This document shows, in pieces, positions 16,295 to 26,978 of a DNA stretch of 64,000 nucleotides. The notes under the pieces were generated by a model. It made no database searches and had not been told where the DNA came from. It saw only the letters and a list, made by a program, of their open reading frames with translations. Both the position numbers and the translations under genes were made by a program. Positions within the stretch are counted from its first letter, which is position 1. Each line of letters opens with the position of its first letter. Origin of the DNA: Paracoccus salsus (lineage in GTDB: Bacteria; Pseudomonadota; Alphaproteobacteria; Rhodobacterales; Rhodobacteraceae); assembly GCF_021556615.1 (NCBI RefSeq), contig NZ_JAKGGD010000004.1, positions 1-64,000 of the forward strand. The letters run 5' to 3'.

Positions 16295-16951
16295 GTGCTC
16301 TCCCTTCTGAAGCGTGATCTGTCGCTTGCTACGCGCGCCGGGGGCGGTTTCGGTCTTGCCGTGGCTTTTTTCCTGATCCTTTGCGCGTTGGTGCCTTTCG
16401 GGGTCGGACCCGCGACCACGGCGCTGCGTCCGATCGCGCCGGGCATCCTGTGGGTCGGCGCGCTGCTTGCCTGCCTGTTGTCGCTCGACCGGATATTTGC
16501 TCTGGATCATGAGGATGGCAGCCTGGACCTGCTGGCCACGGCCCCGATACCCCTCGAGGGTGTGGTCGCCGTCAAGGCGCTGGCGCACTGGATCACCACC
16601 GGCCTTCCGCTGGTCGCCGCGGCGCCGCTGTTCGGCGTGCTGCTGCATCTTCCGGGTTCGGCGATGCCGTGGCTGGTCGCCTCGCTGCTGATCGGGACAC
16701 CGGCGCTGTCGATGCTGGGTGCGTTTGGCGCGGCCATCACGGTGGGGCTCAGGCGCGGCGGGTTGCTTTTGTCGCTCCTGGTTCTGCCACTGTACATCCC
16801 CACCCTGATCTTCGGGACCGAGATCATCCGCCGTGGCGCTGAACGGGGCGATCCTGCCACGCCGATCCTGTTCCTGGCGGGCATCACCGCCGGCGTCGTC
16901 GCGCTGGTTCCGTTCGCCGCCGCCGCCGCCCTGCGCGTGAACCTGCGCTGA
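16295..16951 (+). CDS. ccmB: Heme exporter permease CcmB
   Basis: This 218-residue protein has six hydrophobic helices. Family segments include GGGFGLAVAFFLILCALVPFGVG, LWVGALLACLLSLDRIFALD with the conserved DRIF, and EDGSLDLLATAPIPLE. It is the membrane partner of CcmA. The best start is a GTG at 16295, giving the normal length; no ATG with a ribosome site is present in frame. The DNA just upstream is the dispersed repeat. An ATG overlapping the ccmA stop is in another frame, suggesting the native start was cut off by repeat insertion. Confidence 0.88.
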   Translation: MLSLLKRDLSLATRAGGGFGLAVAFFLILCALVPFGVGPATTALRPIAPGILWVGALLACLLSLDRIFALDHEDGSLDLLATAPIPLEGVVAVKALAHWITTGLPLVAAAPLFGVLLHLPGSAMPWLVASLLIGTPALSMLGAFGAAITVGLRRGGLLLSLLVLPLYIPTLIFGTEIIRRGAERGDPATPILFLAGITAGVVALVPFAAAAALRVNLR

Positions 16952-16992
16952 TGTGACTTGAGCCTGCCCGCCGTCGCCGCTAGGGAACACAT

Positions 16993-17718
16993 ATGTCCAT
17001 CTGGGAATACGCAAACCCCGTCAAGTTCATGCGCGTCTCCGGCGCAATGTTGCCATGGGTGGTCGCCAGCGCCGTCCTGTGCACGGCCGGTGGCATCGCG
17101 TGGGGCGTTCTGACACCCGAGGATTACAAGCAGGGCGCGACGGTCAAGATCGTCTTCCTGCATGTGCCGGCCGCGATGATGGCGATCAATATCTGGGTGA
17201 TGATGCTCGCCGCCTCGCTGATCTGGCTGATCCGCCGCCATCATGTCAGTGCCCTGGCGGCCAAGGCGGCGGCGCCCGTTGGTGCGGTGATGACGTTGAT
17301 CGCGCTCGTCACCGGGGCGATCTGGGGCCAGCCGATGTGGGGGACCTGGTGGGAGTGGGATCCGCGGCTGACCAGTTTCCTGATCCTGTTCCTGTTCTAT
17401 GCCGGCTATATCGCCTTGTGGTCCGCGATCGAGGACCCCGACAGCGCGGCGGACCTGACCGGGGTGCTCTGTCTGGTGGGATCCGTCTTTGCGTTGCTGT
17501 CACGCTATGCGGTGCTGTTCTGGAATCAGGGCCTGCATCAGGGGGCTTCGCTGTCGGTCGCGCCGGGGGAACGGATGAGCGCCGTCTATCGCTATCCGCT
17601 TTATCTTTCGATGCTGGGATTCTTCCTGCTGTTCCTGGCACTTTTGCTGATCCGGACCCGGACCGAGATCCGCAGGCGGCGGCTGGCCGCATTGCAGGCA
17701 AGGGAGATGCGTGCATGA
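16993..17718 (+). CDS. ccmC: Heme exporter protein CcmC
   Basis: This 241-residue membrane protein of the heme-handling family has six helices. The tryptophan-rich periplasmic motif is WGTWWEWDPRLTSFLIL, flanked by conserved histidines (FLHVPAAMMAIN and NQGLHQGAS), which present heme to CcmE. The N-terminus MSIWEYANPVKFM matches the family. The start follows ccmB by 41 bases, and its stop overlaps ccmD. Confidence 0.93.
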   Translation: MSIWEYANPVKFMRVSGAMLPWVVASAVLCTAGGIAWGVLTPEDYKQGATVKIVFLHVPAAMMAINIWVMMLAASLIWLIRRHHVSALAAKAAAPVGAVMTLIALVTGAIWGQPMWGTWWEWDPRLTSFLILFLFYAGYIALWSAIEDPDSAADLTGVLCLVGSVFALLSRYAVLFWNQGLHQGASLSVAPGERMSAVYRYPLYLSMLGFFLLFLALLLIRTRTEIRRRRLAALQAREMRA

Positions 17719-17858
17719 TGGAACTGGGGAAATACGCGGGCACGGTGCTGTCGGCTTACGGTGTCTCGGCACTGTTGCTGGTCGCCCTTGTCTGGCAGAG
17801 CGTCGCGGCCAATGCACGCGCGCGCCGCGCCCTCGAGAGGCAGGAACGACATGGCTAG
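17715..17858 (+). CDS. ccmD: Heme exporter protein CcmD
   Basis: This 47-residue single-pass protein, MMELGKYAGTVLSAYGVSAL followed by a helix and a basic tail (ARARRALERQERHG), is the size and pattern of CcmD. CcmD stabilises the CcmABC complex with holo-CcmE. The ATG overlaps the ccmC stop (ATGA) and the 3' end overlaps ccmG by eight bases. The gene is too short for many annotation pipelines but is well supported by position. Confidence 0.9.
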   Translation: MMELGKYAGTVLSAYGVSALLLVALVWQSVAANARARRALERQERHG

Positions 17859-18393
17859 GATCTCGCCGCTGGTGGCAGTGCCGCCGCTGGCCTTCGCCGC
17901 GATCGCGGGCCTGTTCCTTTGGGGGATGGGTCGCGAGGACCCCGACTCGCTGCCCTCGGCCATGATCGGGCGGGCGGCACCGCCGGTGCCGGTGACCACC
18001 CTGCCGGGCAAGACCCAGCTGACCGATGCGATGCTGCGTGAGCCTGGGGTGAAGCTGGTCAATTTCTGGGCCAGCTGGTGCCCGCCCTGCCGCGCCGAGC
18101 ATCCGACCCTGATGGAGTTGTCGAGGAGCTTGCCGGTCTATGGCGTCGACCTCAAGGACCCCGAGTCGCAGGCGCTGGATTTCCTGAACAAGGATGGCGA
18201 TCCATTCCACGCGCTGGCGACCGACCCGCGCGGGCGCGCAGCCATCGACTGGGGCGTGACCGCCCCGCCCGAAACCTTCATCATAGACGGTGACGGGACG
18301 ATCCTGTTCCGCTTTGCCGGTCCTCTGGTCCGAGAGGACTACACCAACCGGTTCCTGCCAGAGCTTCAGCGGGCCATGGTCGCAGAGGACTAG
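17851..18393 (+). CDS. ccmG: Thiol:disulfide interchange protein CcmG/DsbE
   Basis: This 180-residue protein has an N-terminal anchor (LVAVPPLAFAAIAGLFLW) and a periplasmic thioredoxin fold with the active site NFWASWCPPCRAEHP and the cis-proline segment GVTAPPETFIID. It keeps apocytochrome c CxxCH cysteines reduced for heme attachment and takes electrons from CcdA, encoded at 31341. It overlaps the end of ccmD. ccmE, ccmF and ccmH are not in the window. Confidence 0.92.
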   Translation: MARISPLVAVPPLAFAAIAGLFLWGMGREDPDSLPSAMIGRAAPPVPVTTLPGKTQLTDAMLREPGVKLVNFWASWCPPCRAEHPTLMELSRSLPVYGVDLKDPESQALDFLNKDGDPFHALATDPRGRAAIDWGVTAPPETFIIDGDGTILFRFAGPLVREDYTNRFLPELQRAMVAED

Positions 18394-18412
18394 GGTTTCG
18401 CCACCGATCATG

Positions 18413-18531
18413 GCCGGCGCTGCGCGGCCGGCGGAGGCGAAGCGCCCGGCGTCGCGCCCGCTGCCAATGCCGATCCAGACCTGTCCCTGCAAGACCGGGA
18501 GGCCGGTCGCTGCCCGACGCGATGCGTCGGG
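18413..18531 (-). repeat. 120-bp hairpin-rich dispersed repeat, copy 2 (inverted)
   Basis: This is the reverse-oriented counterpart of the repeat at 16157-16276. The perfect stem CCCGACGC-GAT-GCGTCGGG lies at 18513-18531 and GCCGGC at 18413-18418. It sits 20 bases after the ccmG stop and 90 bases before ggt. The two copies are about 2.1 kb apart in opposite orientation and bracket ccmB-ccmC-ccmD-ccmG. Confidence 0.75.
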
Positions 18532-18620
18532 CGATCCCCACCCCGAACCTGTCCCGGCTTGCGCCAAAAGGTTGTGCGGGACAGACTGACCTCATCCGAT
18601 GACATGAGGGGAGGTCGAAG

Positions 18621-20432
18621 ATGACACGGAACAGCCTGACAGGGGCGCTGCTTCTATGCAGCATCTGGGCATGGCCCGCCGCCGCGCAGCAGGCCGCCGA
18701 TGCGGTCGCGCCGGAGGCAGCGGCCCCGCAAACCGAAGCGGACGCGTTCGCGGAGCTGGGCCAAGCGGCGCGCGACGCGCTGGCTGCGCGGGACGAGGGC
18801 AAGCCCGTGACCGCGCAGGACTGGATGGTTGCCGCGGCAAATCCGCTGGCCGTCGAGGCGGGGGCCGCGGTGCTGGAACGCGGCGGGTCCGCTGCCGACG
18901 CCATGATCGCCGTCCAGGCCGTGCTTGGGCTGGTCGAGCCGCAAAGCTCGGGGCTGGGAGGGGGCGCGTTTTTGGTCTGGTACGATGCCGCAAGCGGTGA
19001 GCTGACCACGCTGGACGCGCGCGAGACGGCGCCGCTGGCCGCGACGCCCACCTATTTCCAGGACGAGAATGGCGAGCCGCTGGCCTTCTATGATGCGGTG
19101 GTTGGCGGGCGCTCGGTGGGAACGCCCGGCACGCCGGCGCTGCTGGAGGACGCGCATCGTCGCTGGGGCAAGACCAACTGGGGCCGCCTGTTCGATCCGG
19201 CGATCGCGCTGGCCGAGGGTGGTTTCGCCGTCTCGCCGCGGCTGGCATCGCAGGTCCTGGAGGACAGCGAGCGGCTGGGGCGCTTTCCCGCCACCAGGGA
19301 TTATTTCCTTCCCGGCGGCACGGCCATCGTGGCGGGTGACCGGCTGAAGAATCCCGATTACGCGAATGTCCTGCGCCGGATCGCCGCCGAGGGCAGCCGC
19401 GCATTCTATGTCGGCGCGATCGCCGAGGGCATCGTGGACGCCGTGCGCAATGCCGAGGGCAATCCCGGATTGCTGTCGGCCGAGGATCTGGCCCGCTATC
19501 GCGTGATCGAACGTCCGGCTGTGTGCGCCGAATATCGCGATCACGACATCTGCGGGATGGGCCCTCCCTCGTCGGGAGCCCTGACGGTCGGGCAGATCCT
19601 TGGCATGCTGGCGGGCTATGACCTGGCAGGGCTGGGCGCAGAAAATCCTGAAAGCTGGCGGCTCATCGGCGATGCGTCGCGTTTGGCCTTCGCGGATCGC
19701 GGCCGCTACATGGCCGACAGCGACTATGTGCCGGTGCCGGTCGAGGGCCTGGTCGACCCGGCCTATCTGAGCGAACGCGGCAAGCTGCTGGCCGGCGACG
19801 ACGCCTTGCCCGAGGTCAGCGCGGGCTCTCCGGGCTGGAGCCATGCGATGCTGTGGGGGCAGGACAGCGCGATCGAACTGCCCTCGACCTCGCATATCTC
19901 GATCGTGGATGCGCAGGGCAATGCGCTGTCGATGACGACCACGATCGAGAACGGCTTCGGGTCGCGCCTGTTCACGCAGGGCTTCCTGCTGAACAACGAG
20001 CTGACCGATTTCAGCTTCGAGACGCATGACGACGCAGGTTATCCGATCGCCAACCGGCTGGAGCCGGGCAAGCGGCCCAGATCGTCGATGGCGCCCAGCA
20101 TCGTGATGAAGGACGACAAGCCGGTGCTGGTCATCGGCTCGCCCGGCGGCAGCCGGATCATCGGCTATGTCGCGAAGGCCGTCATCGGTCATCTGGACTG
20201 GGGGCTGGACGTGCAGCAGGCCGTCGCGCTGCCGAATGTCGTCAACCGTTTCGGCACGATGGACGTCGAGGCCGGAACGTCGGCCACCGGCATGATGCAA
20301 GCCCTGGCCGATCTGGGCTTCGAGGTGGGCGAGACCGAGCTGACCTCTGGTCTGCACGCGATCGCGATCACGCCCGAAGGGCTGTCCGGCGGCGCCGATC
20401 CGCGCCGCGAGGGGATCGCGCTGGGGGGCTGA
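18621..20432 (+). CDS. ggt: Gamma-glutamyltransferase (periplasmic glutathione hydrolase)
   Basis: This 603-residue Ntn-hydrolase has a signal peptide ending AWPAAAQ. The substrate-binding region LGLVEPQSSGLGGGAFLVW and ARETAPL are in the large subunit. The autocatalytic cleavage site is ELPSTSHISIVD, where the second threonine-type nucleophile becomes the N-terminus of the small subunit. GKRPRSSMAPSIV and GSPGGSRIIGYV, oxyanion and substrate loops, are present. It cleaves the gamma-glutamyl bond of glutathione in the periplasm. It is preceded by the inverted repeat copy; an AGGGGAGG lies upstream of the ATG. Confidence 0.93.
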   Translation: MTRNSLTGALLLCSIWAWPAAAQQAADAVAPEAAAPQTEADAFAELGQAARDALAARDEGKPVTAQDWMVAAANPLAVEAGAAVLERGGSAADAMIAVQAVLGLVEPQSSGLGGGAFLVWYDAASGELTTLDARETAPLAATPTYFQDENGEPLAFYDAVVGGRSVGTPGTPALLEDAHRRWGKTNWGRLFDPAIALAEGGFAVSPRLASQVLEDSERLGRFPATRDYFLPGGTAIVAGDRLKNPDYANVLRRIAAEGSRAFYVGAIAEGIVDAVRNAEGNPGLLSAEDLARYRVIERPAVCAEYRDHDICGMGPPSSGALTVGQILGMLAGYDLAGLGAENPESWRLIGDASRLAFADRGRYMADSDYVPVPVEGLVDPAYLSERGKLLAGDDALPEVSAGSPGWSHAMLWGQDSAIELPSTSHISIVDAQGNALSMTTTIENGFGSRLFTQGFLLNNELTDFSFETHDDAGYPIANRLEPGKRPRSSMAPSIVMKDDKPVLVIGSPGGSRIIGYVAKAVIGHLDWGLDVQQAVALPNVVNRFGTMDVEAGTSATGMMQALADLGFEVGETELTSGLHAIAITPEGLSGGADPRREGIALGG

Positions 20433-20553
20433 GACAGGGGCCGCCGCCACCCCGCGCGCCCCGACCCCAGGGAATCGTCGCCTTCGGGACGGCGGTGGCC
20501 ATCACCTCGCGTTCCGTTCCCGAAGGCGCGACGGTCCTCGGGGTTGCAAGAAA

Positions 20554-20576
20554 GCCCCCGGCCTGAGGCCGGGGGC
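20554..20576 (-). terminator. Rho-independent terminator of acnA
   Basis: A perfect 10-bp stem, GCCCCCGGCC-TGA-GGCCGGGGGC, is followed on the reverse strand by CTTTCTT. It lies 27 bases after the acnA stop. The convergent ggt gene ends 120 bases away. Confidence 0.8.
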
Positions 20577-20602
20577 TTCAATATCGTTGTCGTCGGGTCG
20601 GT

Positions 20603-23374
<2,772 letters not shown>

Positions 23375-23471
23375 CAGGGCCTCCCTGTCTGCAAGATGGA
23401 TGGGTCTGGCATGCTTCCCTCCTGATTTGCCCGATGTGCCGGTGCCGCGCAAGGGTATCGTGGGAGGGATT

Positions 23472-23509
23472 GTATGCCATAGCATACCACGCGCCCTGCT
23501 GTTGCTCAA
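23472..23509 (-). promoter_or_regulatory. acnA promoter with overlapping palindromic operator
   Basis: Reading the reverse strand, TTGAGC (23504-23509) and TATGCT (23481-23486) are spaced 17 bases, about 107 bases before the acnA ATG. The -10 element lies inside a perfect palindrome GTATGC-CATA-GCATAC (23472-23487), a position where a bound repressor would block RNA polymerase. The regulator is unknown. The pattern is also upstream of the divergent DUF1223 gene. Confidence 0.5.
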
Positions 23510-23604
23510 GGGGCACGGTGCAGTGTTCACGCATCGGCTAACAAAGCCTTGATTTGTGGCGTGCGCCGTGCAGCCGCTATGCAGGATGCCAGATATCACG
23601 AGAC

Positions 23605-24567
23605 ATGGATCGGGAAATGCGGAAACGGCCGGCAGGGCTAGGGACGGGCAGCGCGGCGTGGCGCTGCGCTGCGGCGGCACTGGCGGTCACGGCGTCTTTC
23701 CCGGTCGGACCGGTTGCGGCGCAGCAGGGCGCGTCCACGACTTCGGGCAGCGCGGCACCGGTGATCGCGGCTCCCGCCACGCCCGGGCGCGCGGTGCCCG
23801 GGGCGATGGGTTTCAATGCGGGCGCCGAGCGTGGCCTCAACAGTTTCTCACCCTTCGAATCGGTGCCGCCGTCGCTGGACAGCTTCACGCCGCCAGGACT
23901 GCCGGTGGTGGTCGAGCTTTTCACCTCGCAGGGATGTTCGTCCTGTCCGCCCGTGGACGCGATGCTTGCGGAGCTGGCCGGGGAACCCGGCGTCCTGCCG
24001 CTGTCCTATCACGTGGACTATTGGGATTATCTGGGCTGGGCTGATGAGTTCGCCCGACCGGAATTCACCGCGCGGCAGGAACGCTATGCCCGCGCCTCGG
24101 GCGAGCGTGCGCTTTACACACCGCAATTGATCGTGGACGGGCGCGATACGGCCGTCTCGCCCGGCCCCGCGGAGCTGATGGGGTTGATCGACGCGAACCG
24201 CATGTCGCCGGCGATGATCAGCCTGCGACGCGAATCTGTCGCGGATGGCGAGGTGATCGAGTTGATGCCGCTTTCCGATCTGGGCGGGCAGGTCGAGATC
24301 CTGCTGGTGCGCTATGCGCCCGAGCGCAAGAGCGACATGACGGCGGGCGAGAACCGGGGGCGGACGGTCACTTACACCAATGTCGTTCTGCATATGGACA
24401 GGCTGGCGCACTGGGATGGCATGGCGACGCTGAAGCTGACCATCAAGCCCGATGGTCAGCCGGACGCGCATTTTCCCGAGGATACGCGTCATGCGCTGCT
24501 GATCCAGAAACTGGTGGCGGACGAACAATATCCGGGTCCCATCGTCGCGGCGATCCGGCTGGACTGA
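23605..24567 (+). CDS. DUF1223 thioredoxin-like periplasmic protein
   Basis: This 320-residue protein has an N-terminal signal peptide (ALAVTASFPVGPVAAQ) and a low-complexity linker. The DUF1223 domain begins at VVVELFTSQGCSSCPPVDAML. The CxxCPP pair resembles a thioredoxin-like active site, and HVDYWDYLGWADEFARPEFTARQ is the family signature. Function is not established; a secreted thiol-redox role is plausible. Starts at 23605 or 23617 are both possible. It is divergent from acnA. Confidence 0.75.
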   Translation: MDREMRKRPAGLGTGSAAWRCAAAALAVTASFPVGPVAAQQGASTTSGSAAPVIAAPATPGRAVPGAMGFNAGAERGLNSFSPFESVPPSLDSFTPPGLPVVVELFTSQGCSSCPPVDAMLAELAGEPGVLPLSYHVDYWDYLGWADEFARPEFTARQERYARASGERALYTPQLIVDGRDTAVSPGPAELMGLIDANRMSPAMISLRRESVADGEVIELMPLSDLGGQVEILLVRYAPERKSDMTAGENRGRTVTYTNVVLHMDRLAHWDGMATLKLTIKPDGQPDAHFPEDTRHALLIQKLVADEQYPGPIVAAIRLD

Positions 24568-24624
24568 CGGGCCCGACCGACGACGCAGCTTGCAGATTGT
24601 GCATTTTCAGGTCAGCTAGCTGGC

Positions 24625-25524
24625 ATGAGTGACTGGGTCATCGGCATCGCGGGAACGCCCGAGGGCGCACGCACAGCGTCGGCCCTGGCGCTGGCGGCGG
24701 CTTTTCTGCATGCGATCTTCGGCGCCTTGCAGAAAGGTCGGCACGACCCCTGGCTCAGCCGCGCTGCGATCGATCTCAGCTATGGGCTGATTGCCCTGCC
24801 GGTCGCGCTGTTCGTCGTGCCCTGGCCCGAGCCGGAACTCTGGCTGGCGCTGTTCGGCGCGATGGCGATCCACATCGCCTACAAGGTCGCGCAGGCGCTG
24901 ACCTATGTTCGCGGTGCCTATACGGTGGTCTACCCGGTGGTGCGCGGCAGCGGTCCGCTGTTTGCGGTCATCGCGGCGGGCTTTGTATTCGGCGAGCGCT
25001 ACAATCCGCTGCAGTGGGTGGGCATCCTGTTGCTGGTCGGGGGGATCTTCGGGCTGGCAGGCTACAACCGGTTGCGGCTGGTCGTCGGCCGCGAGACGCT
25101 GGGACCTGCACTGGCCTGGGCGCTGGTCACGGGCGGGATGGTCGCGGTCTATACCACCTATGACGCCTGGGGCATCCGGCTGGCCGCCGATCCGTTCACG
25201 TTTCTGGCATGGTTCTTCGTGCTGGATGCGATCTTCATGCCGCTTTGGAGCATGCGCCGCCTGATGCGCCTTGCACGCCACGAGATCGGGCCTCTGGCGG
25301 TGCGAGGTGTCGTCGGTGCATGTGTGGCCCTTGGCAGCTTCGGGGCCATCATGCTGGCCACCCGGATCGACGAGGTCGGCCGCGTGGCTGTCCTGCGCGA
25401 GACCTCGACCGTGTTTGCGGCCCTTGTCGGCTGGCTGATCCTGGGCGAAAAGGTGGGACCGGTGCGGACCGGGCTGATGGCGCTGATCGCGGCCGGTGCG
25501 GTGGTGGTGGAATTCGCCGCCTGA
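24625..25524 (+). CDS. EamA-family (DMT) membrane transporter
   Basis: This 299-residue protein has about ten hydrophobic helices arranged as two EamA repeats, with the first-repeat segment AYTVVYPVVRGSGPLFAVIAAGFVFGE and the second-repeat segment VLRETSTVFAALVGWLILGEK. Members export metabolites such as amino acids; no substrate can be inferred here. It is followed 16 bases later by yciB and may be cotranscribed. Confidence 0.8.
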   Translation: MSDWVIGIAGTPEGARTASALALAAAFLHAIFGALQKGRHDPWLSRAAIDLSYGLIALPVALFVVPWPEPELWLALFGAMAIHIAYKVAQALTYVRGAYTVVYPVVRGSGPLFAVIAAGFVFGERYNPLQWVGILLLVGGIFGLAGYNRLRLVVGRETLGPALAWALVTGGMVAVYTTYDAWGIRLAADPFTFLAWFFVLDAIFMPLWSMRRLMRLARHEIGPLAVRGVVGACVALGSFGAIMLATRIDEVGRVAVLRETSTVFAALVGWLILGEKVGPVRTGLMALIAAGAVVVEFAA

Positions 25525-25540
25525 GACAAGGAATGATGCG

Positions 25541-26149
25541 ATGAAGGAACAGAAACCCTGGATCAAACCGGCGCTCGAGCTTGGGCCGGTGCTGCTGTTC
25601 TTCATGGTGTTCATGCTGAAGCGCGGCGAGACCGTCTCCGTCTGGGGGCAGGATTACAGCGCCTTTGTCTTTGCCACGCTGATCTTCGTGCCGGTTCTGG
25701 TGCTGGCATCGATGATTCAGTGGCGACTGACCGGCAAGCTGGCGCCGATGCAGATCGCGACGCTTGTGCTGGTGATCGTGTTCGGGGGATTGTCGGTCTG
25801 GCTGAACGATCCGCGTTTCTTCAAGATGAAGCCGACGCTGATCTATCTGCTTTTCGCCGCCATCCTCGGCTATAGCCTGCTGGCACGCCGGAACTGGCTG
25901 GGCGCTGTCCTGTCCGAGGCGCTGCCGATGGATGCAGTGGGCTGGCGCAAGCTGACCTTGCGCATGACGCTGCTGTTCCTGGCTCTCGCAGCCGCGAACG
26001 AAGTGGTGTGGCGTCTGATGTCCGAAACGACCTGGGTCTATTTCAAGACCTTCGGCCTGCCCATCATCCTGTTCGTCTTTCTGATGGGCAATGCGGGGCT
26101 GTTCCGCGCCCACGCGATCGAACCGGGCCGCAAGGATCAGGACAGCTAG
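25541..26149 (+). CDS. yciB: Inner-membrane septation protein family YciB/IspZ
   Basis: This 202-residue protein has five helices. The family-conserved start KPALELGPVLLFFMVF, DPRFFKMKPTLIYLLFAA and MSETTWVYFKTFGLPIILFVF match YciB. Family members affect cell envelope and septum synthesis. The ATG at 25541 is preceded by GGAATGATG. The stop is one base from the GTG start of the next gene, so the two are coupled. Confidence 0.85.
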   Translation: MKEQKPWIKPALELGPVLLFFMVFMLKRGETVSVWGQDYSAFVFATLIFVPVLVLASMIQWRLTGKLAPMQIATLVLVIVFGGLSVWLNDPRFFKMKPTLIYLLFAAILGYSLLARRNWLGAVLSEALPMDAVGWRKLTLRMTLLFLALAAANEVVWRLMSETTWVYFKTFGLPIILFVFLMGNAGLFRAHAIEPGRKDQDS

Positions 26150-26150
26150 C

Positions 26151-26978
26151 GTGGCGGCGGCGACGATCACCTTGCCAGTGTCGGGCCTGCGCCTGGCTGT
26201 CTTTCTGATCAACATGGAGGGCGCCGATCAACGGCTGTCTGCCATGCGCGACAAGCTGGCCGCGGCCGGATTGCCGTTCTGCCGGATCGTTGGCGTCGAT
26301 GGAAGGGCCAAGTCCTTCCCGATTCCGGAATTCGACGAGCGCGGCTATCGGTTGCTGCACGGACGGCGAACCTCGCCCGCCGAGATTGGCTGCTATCTCA
26401 GCCACATCGGCTGCGCGCGGGCTTTTCTCGACGGTGATGCCGACCTGGCGCTGATCCTGGAAGACGACGTGACGTTCCAGCCGGATTTCCTGGCGACGCT
26501 GGATCGCGCAGCGGCGCATCGTGAACTGTGGAACATCCTGCGCCTGACGACTGTCAACCGTGGCCGCAAGTTCCCGGTGCGAGAACTGGGGCCGGGCCGC
26601 TGGCTGGCGATCGCGCTGACCCGCGAGAAGGGGGCGGGGGCCTATGTCATCGACCGGCGCGCGGCGCGCTGGTTCGCGCGGGACCTGCTGCCGATGCGTC
26701 TGGCGTTCGACATCGCCTTCGATCTGGAATATCTGCATGGCCTGCGCGCCGCCTTTGTCGAGCCGCTTCCGGCCAGCCAGATTTCGTCCCACCCGACGCA
26801 GATCCAGTCCGGGGTCGCGGCAAGCAAGCTTCCGCGCTGGCGCTACGCCACGGTTCTGCCCTATCGCGCATGGCTTGAGCTGAGTCGCGTGATGTGCAGG
26901 GGGACACGGCTTGTCGTTGCGCGGTGGTTTTCAGGTGTTCGCCACGCCAAAGGCCGCGGGTCCGGCCAGAAGGCGTGA
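26151..26978 (+). CDS. Glycosyltransferase family 25 (LOS/LPS-type)
   Basis: This 275-residue cytosolic enzyme has the GT25 pattern. FLINMEGADQRLSAM opens the nucleotide-sugar domain; TSPAEIGCYLSHIGCARAF and ALILEDDVTFQPDF carry the acidic DDV motif for metal and donor binding. RREKGAGAYVIDRRAARWF-like segments follow. It probably adds a sugar to lipooligosaccharide or capsule. The start is a GTG at 26151, one base after yciB; the next ATG, about 60 bases in, would delete the first beta strand. The 3' end overlaps the convergent hydrolase by 48 bases. Confidence 0.75.
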   Translation: MAAATITLPVSGLRLAVFLINMEGADQRLSAMRDKLAAAGLPFCRIVGVDGRAKSFPIPEFDERGYRLLHGRRTSPAEIGCYLSHIGCARAFLDGDADLALILEDDVTFQPDFLATLDRAAAHRELWNILRLTTVNRGRKFPVRELGPGRWLAIALTREKGAGAYVIDRRAARWFARDLLPMRLAFDIAFDLEYLHGLRAAFVEPLPASQISSHPTQIQSGVAASKLPRWRYATVLPYRAWLELSRVMCRGTRLVVARWFSGVRHAKGRGSGQKA

